Below are positions 43,464 through 56,900 of a DNA stretch of 64,000 nucleotides, in pieces. The first letter of the stretch is position 1; every line of letters begins with the position of its first letter. This DNA comes from Anthopleura xanthogrammica (taxonomy: Eukaryota > Cnidaria > Anthozoa > Actiniaria > Actiniidae): NCBI GenBank assembly GCA_964019055.1, contig OZ025206.1:1985001-2049000 (forward strand), in the 5' to 3' direction. The translations under genes were made by a program, and so were the position numbers. A model generated the notes under the pieces. The model did no database searches and had not been told where the DNA came from. It was given only the letters and a program-made list of their open reading frames with translations.

Positions 43464-44318
43464 AGAATACTAATTAACCTAATAAATATTCTGTAAGTCC
43501 GATATACAATACTAATTAACCTAATTAGTATTCTGTAAGTCCGATATACAATACTAATTAACCTAATTAGTATTCTGTAAGTCCGATATACAATACTAAT
43601 TAACCTAATTAATATTCTGTAAGTCCGATATACAATACTAATTAACCTAATTAGTATTCTGTAAGTCCGATATACAATACTAATTAACCTAATTAGTATT
43701 CTGTGAGTCCGATATACAATACTAATTAACCTAATTAGTATTCTGTAAGTCCGATATACAATACTAATTAACCTAATTAGTATTCTGTAAGTCCGATATA
43801 CAATACTAATTAACCTAATTAATATTCTGTAAGTCCGATATACAATACTAATTAACCTAATTAGTATTCTGTAAGTCCGATATACAATACTAATTAACCT
43901 AATTAGTATTCTGTAAGTCCGATATACAATACTAATTAACCTAATTAGTATTCTGTAAGTCCGATATACAATACTAATTAACCTAATTAATATTCTGTAA
44001 GTCCGATATACAATACTAATTAACCTAATTAATATTCTGTAAGTCCGATATACAATACTAATTAACCTAATTAGTATTCTGTAAGTCCGATATACAATAC
44101 TAATTAACCTAATTAATATTCTGTAAGTCCGATATACAATACTAATTAACCTAATTAGTATTCTGTAAGTCCGATATACAATACTAATTAACCTAATTAG
44201 TATTCTGTAAGTCCGATATACAATACTAATTAACCTAATTAGTATTCTGTGAGTCCGATATACAATACTAATTAACCTAATTAGTATTCAATAAATCAGA
44301 TACAGAATACTAATTAGC
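43464..44318 (+). repeat. 42-bp satellite with internal TAATTA hairpin, about 20 copies
   Basis: The unit is GTAAGTCCGATATACAATAC + TAATTAACCTAATTAGTATTCT. Each unit holds AATACTAATTA and TAATTAGTATT as an 11-bp inverted repeat around ACC. Copies are almost identical; the main variant is TAATTAATATT in place of TAATTAGTATT, with rare GTGAG for GTAAG. Edge units are diverged (ATAAATCGGGTACAG at left, ATAAATCAGATACAG at right). Confidence 0.97.
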
Positions 44319-44764
44319 TGAGCTGTATGGGGTTTACAGTGTTCTCATGTGACCCCAGTATTGCGATTTCATTGGGTCTCACCCTAATGAATTAGTAATG
44401 AATATGATAACTATTACTTGAATTGTTCTCGCTTCTCGGCCAAATGTTCTTTTTTCGGACCATTTCTCATCCTCGGACATTATCAGCCGATATCCCAGCC
44501 GCCAGGAGGGGTTTATTTACTAAATTTACTAAATATGATAAATATGATAACTATTACTTGAATTGTTCTCGAAATGTTACTTATAAAACTCATGAATAAT
44601 TAATGAGGAAAACACAGTAGAAATCATTGTCCGTGGAGGAGGTTGTATATCTGATACAAAATCGTCCTGATTTGCATAAACTTTAACTCCAATTTTCTCA
44701 GCCAAATTCAATTTGATCTTTAAAATTTTAGTAGAACATGAATGTATACACCTAGACGTTTCAT

Positions 44765-44875
44765 AAGTAATATACAATATTCGTGTCCGTGTTGTATCAG
44801 ATATACAATCACTCGCCTTCGGCTCGTGGTTGTATATCTGATACAACACGGCCACTCATATTGTATATATTACTT
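44765..44875. repeat. Palindrome with TGTTGTATCAGATATACAA arms
   Basis: CCGTGTTGTATCAGATATAC and GTATATCTGATACAACACGG flank the loop TCGCCTTCGGCTCG; the pairing extends outward through TAATATACAATAT and ATATTGTATATATTA. Half of the same palindrome is seen at 43405-43436, beside the satellite. Confidence 0.85.
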
Positions 44876-46144
44876 GAATTGTTCTCGAAATGTTACAAAG
44901 ACTAGAATTTTGCTTCACAATAACGATGACACACCTGAATATTGTCAAAACTGGTCGAGAAAATAAAACAAATTTAAACCAATAAAGTAGAAAGTTATGA
45001 CAAGGATGTGACAAAAACAACAACAACAACAATAAGTACCGTTTTTGTTGCTGAAATTTGAAAACGCAGCCCTAAACGATGGCGTTTTCGGCCATCGAAA
45101 ACGATACTTATAATTTAGTGAAAATATTCTCCGAAAAAACTTGAAAACGTTCACTTGGCAGGACCTTTTTGGGAACGCATACGTCGAAAGCGGTCATGCG
45201 TGTGCATATCTACAGTGCCTTAGAGTTTAATTGGCATTTGTGTGGTCGCAAAAGACCGAAGTATCGTTTCAGTATGGCGGCTAAAACGATCAAAGCTTTT
45301 TAGTGTGGGCAAAAAGTTTTTATGCGTTTTCTAGAGAAAACAGCCGGTTTTCAAATTGTCCGCCTTAGTCTTGACATGTACTAAAAACTACGAACAAATA
45401 GTTCTTGACACATTTCTTAAAATATACTAATAAATAACAAAAAAAACGGTATTACGATTTAGTTTTTTTGGGTTTTTTCCTCTGTTCTCTGATGGCTCAT
45501 AAATGACACAGCTTATACAAATTGCTCACCTTGATTTGCGATGAAAAGGAAATAGTTTTGATACCAAATGGTAGTTACTGCCACGACGTCAAATAACGTC
45601 CTAAGTGGTACTTTGACATTCATTTCTGTAAGTTTATGTTTGGCGAAGTTGCCATAACGACTGCTTTGGGAAATGAATCCCAAAATGATCTAATTTTACT
45701 GAAATGGCTTCTCATTTTACGTAAATTGGCTCCCCTTCAAGTAATGTACGTGTGCTGTCGCCATTTGTCGGAACGTTTCATTGAAACTCGCCGAAAAAAT
45801 CCTACTTTCCAAACTGGTTTTATCTATTCGTCATTTCTATTGAAAATTTATTTGAAATTGAAACAAAAATATTTATTTTTGATACGAAAAAATCCAAAGC
45901 TTTTGACACTCCGTATGGCACCCTATTTGTTTAGTTGAGGGGGAAGGATGACAAAAAAAGTAATAAGTTTTATCGTCCTCAATAAAAGATATTGTTATTT
46001 ATAAAAATGACATTGTAAATTAAAATCTGATGATATATTATCCTTTTTGTGCATTTTCTGTGTGAAAAAGCAGTTTGTTTTGGTTGATAACATCCGTTGT
46101 AAAATACGCTCATTCTCTCGGGAGAAATTCTTCCTTCCTTCCTT

Positions 46145-46350
46145 CGTCTTCCGCTTTTTTGGACGAAATTGCGACTCCCAGCGGGCAGAAAAAAACATGG
46201 ACTCTTCTAGTTTTTTTCGGACGAATGCTTTTGTTTTTTAGTTGTTGTTTTTTTTCTTCGTCTTCCGCTTTTTTGGCGACGAAATTGCGACTCCAAGCGG
46301 GCAGAAAAAAACATTGATTCTTCTAGTTTTTTTCGGACGAATGCTTTATT
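46145..46350 (+). repeat. Two-copy tandem duplication of about 90 bp
   Basis: TCTTCCGCTTTTTTGG ... GAAATTGCGACTCC ... GCGGGCAGAAAAAAACAT ... TTCTTCTAG/ACTCTTCTAG TTTTTTTCGGACGAATGCTTT occurs twice in the same orientation with few differences. No family recognised. Confidence 0.85.
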
Positions 46351-48939
46351 AAATGTAAGTAGTGTGAAAAAGCACGGCTAAAATTTCGTAATGGAACCCT
46401 CTGGTTGTTCACGCCGATCAAGTTCCTCAGTACGTAAACAAGGGTTGTATTTGGTTCTGGCCGGGGCCTTTTACTTTGTCATTTTGGACCGACATGTTTT
46501 TTTCGGTACCTTTGTGAATAAGATGGTACGTGGGTGATGGTTATGGCCAGTTTAGTTCTTACGCCTTTCTCTTGATTCCTTGTTCTCCTGTTTTTCTCCC
46601 ACCGCAAAATCTAATACGCTACATAACAATAACATCTCGGTGAGTTAAAGCGACGATTTCCAGTCGCCGCAACTTAGAACATGGTAACTTTCGAGTGGAA
46701 ATCGCAAAGAGTAGCACTAAATTTCGAGTATGTTCAATTTGCGGTGACTTGGCTGCAATCTGTCGGCCTGAAATCGCCATAAAATTGTCGGACGTTTTCA
46801 TGTGCGATTTGGGGGTACGATAAAGTGGCCATTGATTCGCCACTGATCAAGGCTCGCGACAAAATCGCAAGAGTAAACGAGCCTTTCGTACGTCGTTTAG
46901 CCGTGCCCTGACTTTGATCAGCCAAAAGCTTGCCGTTTGAAGGTATCGATAAATTTCGAAGGTTTTAACTTTGTTATTTTTGTCCTCCATTTTTATATTC
47001 AAAAGGTTCATCCGAATTAAGTTTACTAACTCACGTTATTTGGTATCTCAAGATTAAAATCTATGTCATATAAATATCTATTTGAATCGTACATAAACAC
47101 ACATACCGTCATATCACGCTAAAAACTTTCGTGAACAAGCTGTGCAAAATATTTATCCATTTCCTATATTTCAACATTTAGCAAAGCTAGAGTAAAGAGA
47201 GTCCTGTTAAAACAAAACACATCAAGTTGTTCGTGTTTATTTTAAATCAATTTTGGTGTTATATTTGTCCAGGCGGCTGTTGTGTTCTATATCAAGCATC
47301 AGTATTGAATATATAGAGAGAATCGCGTGCTGTGATTGGTCGAGCGACCAGTAGTTATGACACGATATTCAATGCACAAACTTTGATTATGAGGTTTGTC
47401 AAAGTTTGCCATTGCGGAACCCATTTTTAACCCAGAATTTCGTCTTTTTTTCTGACCAATGTTGATAACTATTCTCTGACATTCAAGTCTAAAATTATAG
47501 TAAAACAATTATTCACCTCAGGGTCAGTGAATATGGTGAAATATTCACCGATATTCATTACTCAACCTTCGAAGAATTTGTTAAATTATCCTAGCCCGAA
47601 CGTGAAAAAATATCAAGTTACAAACTATCAAAGTGTGCATGATACGATATATACACCAGGTTTTTTGTGTTTTCTTTCAAGTTATTCTTGTTTTTGTTTT
47701 TTTAAAATTAAGTTTGGTGATGTCTACTCTGTTGTATTTGATATCAAGCGATATTTTTCTAGCGGTGTTTCTGATCAACCATTTGAAAAACTTTAGTTGT
47801 GTTTAACACGAAGTATAAGAAGGGAGACAAATCAGTTTTCAACAGCGGTGTAGTGAAAATGATTGCCGGGGGGAAAGTCACGTATTATTCCAAAAGACCT
47901 AGAAGATTACTGAAAATAACTGAATCATTGCAAGAAGAGTGCGAAACTGTATTCTTACTCCAAACGCGAAAGAATTCTTTGAAGGTTTCTCCGACTTATT
48001 AACACGTATTGATGGCTCAGGCTCAGTGAATATGTTCTGGTATATTAACCTTGACTACATCTCGGTAAATATTCACCGATATTCATGCACTTCGCCTTAA
48101 TTCGGTGACTAATTGTTAAATATCAAATACACTTCAGAATAGACAAGTATTTAGCACCAAACCGGCTTGATAGAAAAACACGAATAACTTGAAAGAAAAC
48201 ACGAACAACTCAAATGATGAATATCATGCTAGCATATATGTGTCTTCATCTACCAGCCGTTATCTAAACAGGTTACTGCAACGACAATCAGTCTTGTAAA
48301 GATTTAGTTTTTGTCCGGCAGAACAATTTATTCATGGCAAAAAAAAACACATTTTTTCAGTACTGTGAGTTATATTGCAATTTTAAAACGATTGACTGAC
48401 GGTCCACCAAGCTAGTTCGACACGTGTGACTGAGAACAGCTGTAAACTCTTTGAATGCCATTAACTTATATATCTATTAAATGAAAGAAAAGTGAAAAAT
48501 AATTCGTAAGATTAGATCTTGTGCGACATTTACCTATCAATATCGAAGTACTTGGTTTAATCGATATCACAGTGTCCAAATATGATTTTATACAACGGGA
48601 TAAGTTACCTTCGTAACTGCTCTCGAGTCTGCCATTTCATTCTTAAGCCTCATGAGAGCTTTAAACATGAAATCTGTTCACCAGTGGCCACAATTGTTGG
48701 GTTTATTGTTTTCTATTCAAGAGAAAACTGGTTTCAGTGTATTGTTACAACCAACTTCCATTTGCCATTTTTAGCAAGAGTTACGTAACCTCACACTGTT
48801 ATGAAGAAATGAAGAATGTTCATTTTACAACCAGTCTCAAAATGTGAGAAATCTTTTGTTGAATTTCACCAACATGGCAGCGATGATGTAACGTGCAAAT
48901 ATCCTCATGAGTGCTTTGTTTGGATAACCCTATCCTTCT

Positions 48940-48947
48940 TATATAAA
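48940..48947 (+). promoter_or_regulatory. TATA box of the FN2 gene
   Basis: TATATAAA stands 35 bases before TTCATCT (A at 48975), which fits an initiator. The 5' UTR to the ATG at 49039 would then be about 64 bases. Confidence 0.65.
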
Positions 48948-49038
48948 GCTAGCCTGTGATACGTGCTGTACGTTCATCTAGACTTCAGTTCCTTTAGGCT
49001 AAGCTGCAGAAGACGAGGTTATTTCAACGCCAAGAAAA

Positions 49039-51645
49039 ATGATGCTGTTGACGATTCTTGTGGTTCTTGCTCTCCAAATTATGGCTGCGAATTCTCGTGG
49101 TAAGTGTAGCTTCGTTGTCTGACAAACTTGATGCCTTCAAATTGTTTAATCTCAGTCGATTACTTGAAAATCTTATCATGGATTACATTCCTGGACTTGG
49201 CGTAATATGTCAGAAGGAGAGTTTTTGGTTCTCCTACTTGATTCGAGGGCTTTTCTCTGGGTTCTCTGGTTTGCCTTTGATATCGATCTGTTAGCCGTGT
49301 CCTGACTTTGAACAGTCCAGAGGTTACTTCAAGATATCAATAAATATGCAGATTTTGAAGGTATTTTTTTAAAGTTTTGACTAAATTTTAATTTTCTTGC
49401 CGTAGGTTCCAGGCCAATGACAACCAACGGAGGGTACTGTGCCTTTCCCTTCACCTACAAGGGTGTGGTGTACAAGAGCTGCATTACCAAGAATCACAAT
49501 CGTCCCTGGTGTTCCACAACAGCAAACTACGACATAGAAAAGACGTGGGGAAACTGCGCAGGTATGTTAGACAATATGCAACGTTCGATATCTTAAACTT
49601 CAGACTTGATTGCGAAGCTATAGTCGTATGGTACTTCATGTATGGTTCAAACACGTGGATCACCAAATACATTTATAGTAGGGGATAACAAAATGTTCCA
49701 TATACGACGTTTTTACCTTTCGGCAATAATAAGAAAATTTTCGTAAAAATGCTAGTCAGTTCTTTACTCAAAAATCTTGTAATCGAATCTACAGCACTAT
49801 ATCTACTGATCTTTTTGAGGCTTAGAACTGATATTTGAAGTTTTAGGGATTTAGATATATTTATAATCACTATTTATTTATATTCGTTTAAATATGAAGG
49901 TAGAGTGCCCCTGGTGCCAGATAGTAAATTTAATATCATTTGTTTTCTTCCACGTACAAGTGAACACCAAAAACAAGAACCCCTAGAAATAAGGCAACCT
50001 TGTCGAATGTTAACGAGAATCGAAAAAAACCTACAAATATTCAAATTTGATTATAGAATATGGGCCACGAAAGGCTATTAAGTGCTATCTTCGTAAAACA
50101 AGGAGTATAAATTACATTGTATCCCCCCGTGTTTTTTCAGCGTGGTATTCAGAATAATTTTGGTCGGTTTTCCAGCCTATTTTGAAGCATCTTTTTATTC
50201 TTATCGCGTAGGTTTCACGTCGTCTGGAGTAAAAACAACCTCAGGAGATTACTGTACCTTTCCGTTCACTTACGAAGATGTGGTATACAAGAGCTGTACT
50301 ACCAGAGATCAAAATCGTCCCTGGTGTTCCATAACAGCCAACTACGATGAAGATCACAAAAAGGGAAACTGTGCAGGTACAAACTAAATCTAAAATATCT
50401 AGTGACCTCTATATTTCACTATAACTTCATGAACAAGCGCGATTTGTCCGCCATTATCGACTACTTCGACAATATCGCGGCCATCTTGAATTAATCTGAA
50501 TTAACGAAAAGCTCGGACCGTGTACGAAATGCTGGGATATACGTAGGATGTGATGAAGAAAAAAAACAAACCCTGTCTATCTCTGGTCCTATCATGTTGG
50601 TTAAGTGAAAAGCACCTTATTTTTCCTACGTAGTATCAGTCATTCCTTTTACATCTAGAAGCCCAAGGCATTATGGGGCGTCCAGGAGGCAAAACAAAAC
50701 CAAAATGTCAGACAATATAGAGAGTTTTTAATTTGTCTTGATGAATGGATGAAATTTTCTTAGCTTCGTATGCCGCAAATTGCCCATTTCAGACCACATG
50801 TCATTCCCTTGAAAAATATTCTTATATTAAAATATTTACACGTGAAATAATCCTCTCCCAAGAGTGGCATCACGTGGTCTGAAATGGGCACAACAAACAA
50901 CGAAGCCAAAGCGGTCTATAGTTTGCCAAGTCTGATCGAGAGATGGCAATAACTTGTGTATTTTTCGTGCACTCTTGTAGGTTTCACATCGTCTGGTATG
51001 AAGACTGTGTTTGGACAGTACTGTGTCTTTCCCTTCACGTACCGTGGAACAGTGTACAGAAGCTGTACTACCAAAAACAAAAACAAACCTTGGTGTGCAA
51101 CTACAGCTAATTATGACAAGGACTACAAGGGTGCAACGTGTGCAGGTAAAGAAAACTGTACATCCAGGATGAGAAAGTTTCAAGAAATAATTGCTTTGTA
51201 TAAACGTGATTTGAAGCTGGTTTTATGCCACCTTTTGTTCTTTGGGAAAACACAATGCAACGGTAGTGACCTTGCCTCTCACCTGGCATACTGGGTTTGA
51301 TTTCTGGACTCGGCATCGTGATCCGATGATCACTATGTAGAGTTTTTTTAGGTCTCTTCCCTGATTCGATGGCGGCCATATTGGCGGTATTAACAAAGGA
51401 AGTTAAATATCTACTGAGATCTTCCTAGATACCACAAAAAGGTAGCAAAAATTAACGTGCAAATACTGTATTTTTGTACAGGTTTTCATTCTGATAAGAA
51501 AACAACCTCAGGGGAAAACTGTGCCTTTCCTTTCGTCTACGGGGGACATAACTACAATACGTGCATTGGCAGATACCATAGCAGTTTTTGGTGTTCTACT
51601 ACTACAAACTACGATAAGGACAAGAAATGGGGCAACTGTGCCTAA
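49039..51645 (+). CDS. Secreted protein of four fibronectin type II domains
   Basis: Five coding exons, 49039-49099, 49406-49561, 50212-50376, 50981-51145 and 51482-51645 (TAA), all joined in phase 1, give 236 residues. Exon 1 is a signal peptide (MMLLTILVVLALQIMAANSRG) and each later exon is one complete FN2 module with four cysteines (for example YCAFPFTYKGVVYKSC followed by RPWCSTTANYD). FN2 modules bind collagen, phosphocholine or sugars in other proteins; the ligand here is unknown. The Trp of the final WGxC motif is present in modules 1 and 4 but is Lys or missing in 2 (KKGNC) and 3 (YKGATC). No other domain or membrane segment is seen, so the product should be secreted. A TATA box lies at 48940 and a 3' UTR exon with AATAAA follows. 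Confidence 0.9.
50781..50922 (+). mobile_element. Family A element, copy 4 (divergent core)
   Basis: In an intron of the FN2 gene. The arms read GCCCATTTCAGACCACATGTC and ACGTGGTCTGAAATGGGC, with outer extensions CTTCGTATGCCGCAAATT and ACAACGAAGCCAAAGCGGTC. The core is different and shorter than in the other copies, so only the ends define membership. Confidence 0.65.
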
Positions 51646-53145
51646 GGTGAGCTCTAGTAGAATCAACCTTAACACTATCAGTAGTTCTCATATGAGTGGG
51701 AAAACGATACTGCAAAGTCGTAGCCGCACTATATAGCCGTCGTGCCGTATCTTTGAATGAATTACTAGAATTCTTAGTCCTGGGATACTTTGAGTGATAG
51801 CCACGTTATGCGTAGGGGCTTGGATACATTGTGGTTTGTAAAGTAGCTCTTGGGATTTAAAGGATTTTCTGTTCAATTATAGTTAAAAAAAATTAAGGAA
51901 ATCGCGAGAATGAATGGAATGGAAGCTCATACTTAATACTGAAGTCGTGTAAATGAAAAGGGAAACGGGTCAATAGAATGCAAAACTCATCCAAATCAGT
52001 AAACCCCTTATTGCTTAAGTAATAAGCATTGCCAGAAATATTGGACATTGTCAGCGGTGTTAAGCATGAATGAAAATGAAGTGGTTTTCTAGAGGAAAAA
52101 TATAACTACATGGTTTCCAAGCACATATTTATATTCAACTATGATGTTAGTAAAACAATTCTTGCCAAAAAATAGTTACTTGACAATCAAAAGAACAGCT
52201 ATTATTTTTCTGTTGATAAGCCTCACCACAGGAAGCCCATGAAGGACAAGAAACAAGTTTCAAACGTAAATCGTTACTTTAAGCTTCCTTATTGTATCTC
52301 AGCAGTCAATAGGAGCTTGTAAAAACAAAATGGCGATATTTAGGGGGTTTTGAAGCTGTTTGGAGCAGTTCTCTGTGGTTTCTTGTCATTTTTAACTGAA
52401 AACTACGAGCTAACAACGCGTCGAATCGCTTAAAATTTAACCTAACCTCAAGCTTCTTGGGAACCTACATTCTGAAGGCATGCTGTCTATTTTGAGCGGT
52501 TTTGGATTTATTAAACACTCGTTTGGTGATACCGAGGTGGAGCTCTTTTACTTTTAAATTTTTTCGAGCTCAAATAAGACGATTTTGGGGTCAAGTGTGG
52601 CCAGATTTATAGACGATGTATGGAATCTAGAGCTTTCGAAGCCTTTCGAAGGCAAGTAGTCCGGGAACCAATATGTCGCATGATTCAATGATCATTTTAC
52701 GCTTATTTAGTAGCTTGTAGGGTGGGTTGTTTGTCGCGATGTGGAGCTCAGAGGAAATAAAACCCTATTCGCCGTAAATAGAGGAAGCTCTATATTCCCC
52801 ATACATTTCCTATAAGACTCGGCGGCTATTTTGTAAGCTGAAACGCATCATTGCGCATGCATGAGCAGGCTCATGTCCCATATTTCTGGCAACGAATTCG
52901 AGACATCAAAATTTGTCATAATAGCATTATGATTTAATGAATGTTATCCCATTTTTTTACAGTTCTATTAAAGGAGTGGAAAACGTATCCAGTTCCACGT
53001 GACGTGGTGAATGATTGTCACGCTGCTTCTTCAAGAATACAACGGACTTTGATTTGCATGGACTGAAAACTGAAAGACATAACAGAACTATAAAGTTGTA
53101 AACAATTTTGTTACGGTTTGAAAATAAAAATGATTGAAGAAAACC
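51646..53145 (+). other. FN2 gene 3' UTR intron and terminal exon
   Basis: The stop codon TAA is followed directly by G|GTGAGC at 51646-51652, and an acceptor (TTTTTTTACAG, ending 52962) opens a non-coding exon with AATAAA at 53123-53128. A spliced 3' UTR with the stop at the exon edge is the simplest reading. Confidence 0.6.
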
Positions 53146-53989
53146 ACCCTGGATAGCTTGATTACTTTTATTAATTATTTCTAGTTTGAAGCAATTCAAA
53201 ATTTATACGAGACGAGAGACAAAAAGTTATTCTTGAATCTCAAATTGGTATTTGTGAAAAAAAAATGGTTTTATTTTCTTCACCAGGGAAAAAAGTGGCC
53301 CAGAAAATTACAAAATTTGAGAATCAAAAACTTGTGAACTTTCTTCATAAGTTTATTTTTACGCAATTAATGACATTTGATATACATCTCGGCTTGAGTC
53401 TATGAAATTTTAGAAAAAGCAAACTGCTCTTACAAACTAGACTACTTAATAGTTAAAATAACTTAGTTAGTAAGCTAATGAAAGGAAACAAACGGCTAAG
53501 GATATCAGAAAGAAAGAAAGAGCTGCATATCGAAAATAAATCTCTTACTTCCTTGATATGAAAAGAGTGGGCTAAAAGTCATATAAACTAATCGCTAATT
53601 ACTCGCCAAACCCAGGATTTTGTGAGGGTTGAAAATTAAAGGAAGCAGTTTCACGTTTTTGGCTGACGCGCTCTGCATGTTACCGGTGAACATCTCAAGT
53701 GAACATCTCAAGTGAACATCTCGAGCTCATCAATTGAGAAGGCGCGTCTAGGGAAGCACATATTTCCTGTATGAGTGCCTTTATTCCATTTAGCTCTGTT
53801 TTTATTTGGTTTGTTGGTGGGTGTAAAATATATTACGCTTACCGGAAGTCTATTTTTTCCCGCCTAATTTCTTGAAAAGACGAAAACAACTTTTTCCCAC
53901 GTTTTTTAATTAATAGCACGCGCGCGATTACATTCCTTCTCTGACGTCATAATCATTTCTTAATCACTCGCAATCCTTTGTTATCTTAA
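53146..53989. other. Short intergenic stretch before the LRR-EGF gene
   Basis: No coding region seen. Three tandem GTGAACATCTC-AA words occur at 53690-53722. The promoter of the downstream gene should be here, but no clear TATA box was found. Confidence 0.5.
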
Positions 53990-56900
53990 ATGAAACAAAG
54001 AAATGTTCTAGTGGTTTTGTTGGTGGTGTTTTCTAGTGTCATTCATCACTCTTCGCCGCAGTTTTGTTCATTGTTACGACATAGTAACACGCTAAAATGT
54101 AAGGGTTCGAAACATATACCTAAGTTCACCAATGTTGATGATCTTAGAGCTGGAACATTGTAAGTACGAAAATATCTTCAACCATTTTTTTGTCGAAAAG
54201 AAGACTATTTCACGTGCGAAAATTACAAGAAAAGACTCAAATTTTCATATTTTCCGAAGCTTTTTTCCATACGAATAAGACGATATTGTTATACTATTCC
54301 AGTACGCTAATATTATATAATAATTTAATACTTTTTGTGAATGGAAAATACATCTACATCTACATCGTGTGACGTACTGTCGTTTATTATATGAAATAGA
54401 GTGTTATATTGAGTGACATCAAAATGATAAAATTGATATCCCCACTCCCACCAGTGGCCAGTGGGGATACGATTTATATCAACACTGGTGGTGTCAAATT
54501 TCGACTTTTTGCTCAGCAAGCCTCAAATTCTCCATTATTTTTCATTGAAGATTTCATATAATAAACAGAACATTACATGGCCGCTTGGAGATACGAATTT
54601 TATCTTCTCGTGCTGATACTATCTCTCACTCGTTCGCTGCGCTCACTCGTGAGAGATCATATCAACACTCGAAGATAAAATTCGTATCTCCGCGCGACCA
54701 TGTAATATCCTATATATCTTGTTTATAGACCCTTTGTAGCAAGTCGGAATGCAGCTCAAAATCTTAGGCTTCGATCTTTTTTTATTTTTGATAAACAATC
54801 CAGGCCAGATCATTTTTACGATATTAAATACTTATTATTTTCTACATAACATTTTATTTATTTTTATCTTTGATGTCTTAGGAAATTGGACAGGAATTCA
54901 ATCACTTTGGTTCAATCCAATGCATTCTTAGATTTCACCGTCCTCAGATATATGTGAGTATTAATGGAAAAAAACAAAATTTCTATTTCGTAAAAGAGAC
55001 CTAATTGAACTATAGTTATTAGTCATTTTTTGTTGTTTTTGAGTATATTTTTAGACAGTGAATCCACTTTGAATACGTAACTATTAAATTACATGTCCAA
55101 ACAGCGACTAAGTCGAATAACAACATCCTGTGTTAGGCGTTCCACAGGGGTCTCCTTAAGGACCACTTAAGTACCACTTTCCGCTTATCTTATTGTTGCT
55201 TCAGGAAACATATTGATTGACTAGTATCTTGGTTATAGTTAAGACGTGCAGCTTATGATTAGCTATACAACGTAGCTGTTTTGGCTCGTGCACAGCTGGT
55301 GTTCCTAGGAGGAGGAAAAAAGAAATTCTGGATGTTTTCTTTTCATTCAAAAAATATTTGGAATGCTACGCCGATTTTGGACCAGAATATTTCTTAATTC
55401 ATCCGTCTATACATCCATCAATCCACCAATCTTTCTATCAATCTATCCATCCACACATTATCTACCCATCCATTCACACATTTATCCCACCCCATCTCAT
55501 CTATCCATTCTTCCATCTACCCACCCATCCATCCATTCACCCTTCCATCCATACATCCATTCTTCCATCTACCCACCCATCCATCCATCCATTCTTCCAT
55601 CTACCCACCCATCCATCCATTCACCCTTCCATCTACCCACCCATCCATCCATTCTTCCATCTACCCACCCATCCATCCATTCACCCTTCCATCTATCCAT
55701 CCATCCATTCTTCCATCTATCCATCCATCCATCCATTCACCCTTCCATCTATCCATCCATGTATTTTTCTTTAAAAACTCGTATTGTGTTTACGATTATA
55801 GAAATCTCTCCAGGAATGCAATCGATAGGGTCGAACCAAGAGCATTCACCCACAAACAATACGAGTGGATGTAAGTTGTTTTATATTATGACTCATATTC
55901 ACCACTTTCACGTTTCCATAATGCTTTGCGTTTTTTGGGGACAGCAACGAGACAAAATCGTTAAATATTACCATGAAGATTAATAAGAATTGCAGAAAAA
56001 AACATCTAAATGTACACTTATGTATCTACGATAGATTTTATCAGAATTCACAAAAACCAGAAAGAAAGAAATTTGAACAGGTTTACGAGTAAAAGTCATG
56101 ATATTTCTCCATACATTGTCTGTAACACCAACGTTCCATTCTCCCATGCGCGCGTGTGGAATTATCTCTGATTAAACTGATACTGGATTTTTCAATGATA
56201 ATAGCAAATATACTCAACATCTGCATGAAACGTTTTGAATTGTTGCCCCCCAAAAACGCAAAGTATTATGGGAATGTGAAAGTGTTGAATACAGTATATT
56301 TTTCATAACTAACTGGTAAAAGCATGGAAACTAGTTTGTTATCCCTGGTTTATTCTAATTCTTTTCTGTCCTTTCATCTTCTTCTATTTCTTTCCCCCTA
56401 AGACTCCTATAAAAAAAAAAGAAGATTTTTCGGCCGGTGGCAAACCTCGGACTTTCGGACCAGAAGTGCAAAAACATATATGGATGAATTTCTTGGATCG
56501 TTTTGATAGACAATAAAACTTTAGCGGTGTTTTTTCTTCTTCAGTGATTTGTCGTTTAACAAGCTTAGAACTCTCGGGAGAGATGTTTTTCCAGACGACC
56601 AGACGCTAAAGATGAGGACAACCTTGCAAATGTAAGATCATAAAAATGAAACTATTATATGTCCATAATCGGATTATGAGTCTAGAGGAAATGTAGATAC
56701 AGGGATATACGAAATGAAGGGGGAACAAGAATGGTTGATTAAAGAACGGATGAATTAATAAAAATATGGAAAGAGTTATTTGATAATGATTGAAAAACGT
56801 ACTAATTCCGTGGGCGTATGAAAAATGGATACTTTACAAGATGACGTCAGAATTTCTAAGTTAATAACACTAGCGAGTTTCGAAAATATTTTTCTGAAAA

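Larger units (their letters stand above)
40150..48930. other. Gene-poor intergenic stretch
   Basis: Nearly 9 kb with no gene I can support. Contents: a T/GTTTT-rich low-complexity run at 40360-40425, a dispersed repeat at 40700-40905, a SINE-like copy at 41645-41835, an inverted repeat with poly-G/C ends at 42579-42884, a 42-bp satellite at 43464-44318, a palindrome at 44765-44875, a tandem duplication at 46145-46350, and CAGTGAATAT/ATATTCACCGATATTCA modules at about 47525-47560 and 48028-48090. Confidence 0.6.

Noticed and set aside
43464..44318. CRISPR-like regular repeat array
   Set aside because: Repeats are head-to-tail with no unique spacers, in an animal genome; it is a satellite.
45636..45938. 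100-codon plus-strand frame
   Set aside because: No recognisable domain, no promoter or splice support; length is within chance for AT-rich DNA.
47799..48002. Basic 67-codon frame (GGKVTYYSKRPRRLLK)
   Set aside because: No family recognised, no splice context, and it lies between repeat modules; could be a decayed element fragment.
55358..55983. Plus-strand Ile-His-Pro-Ser repeat frames of 138 and 206 codons
   Set aside because: Translations of the CCAT minisatellite; only 55802-55870 is a plausible exon, in the LRR phase.
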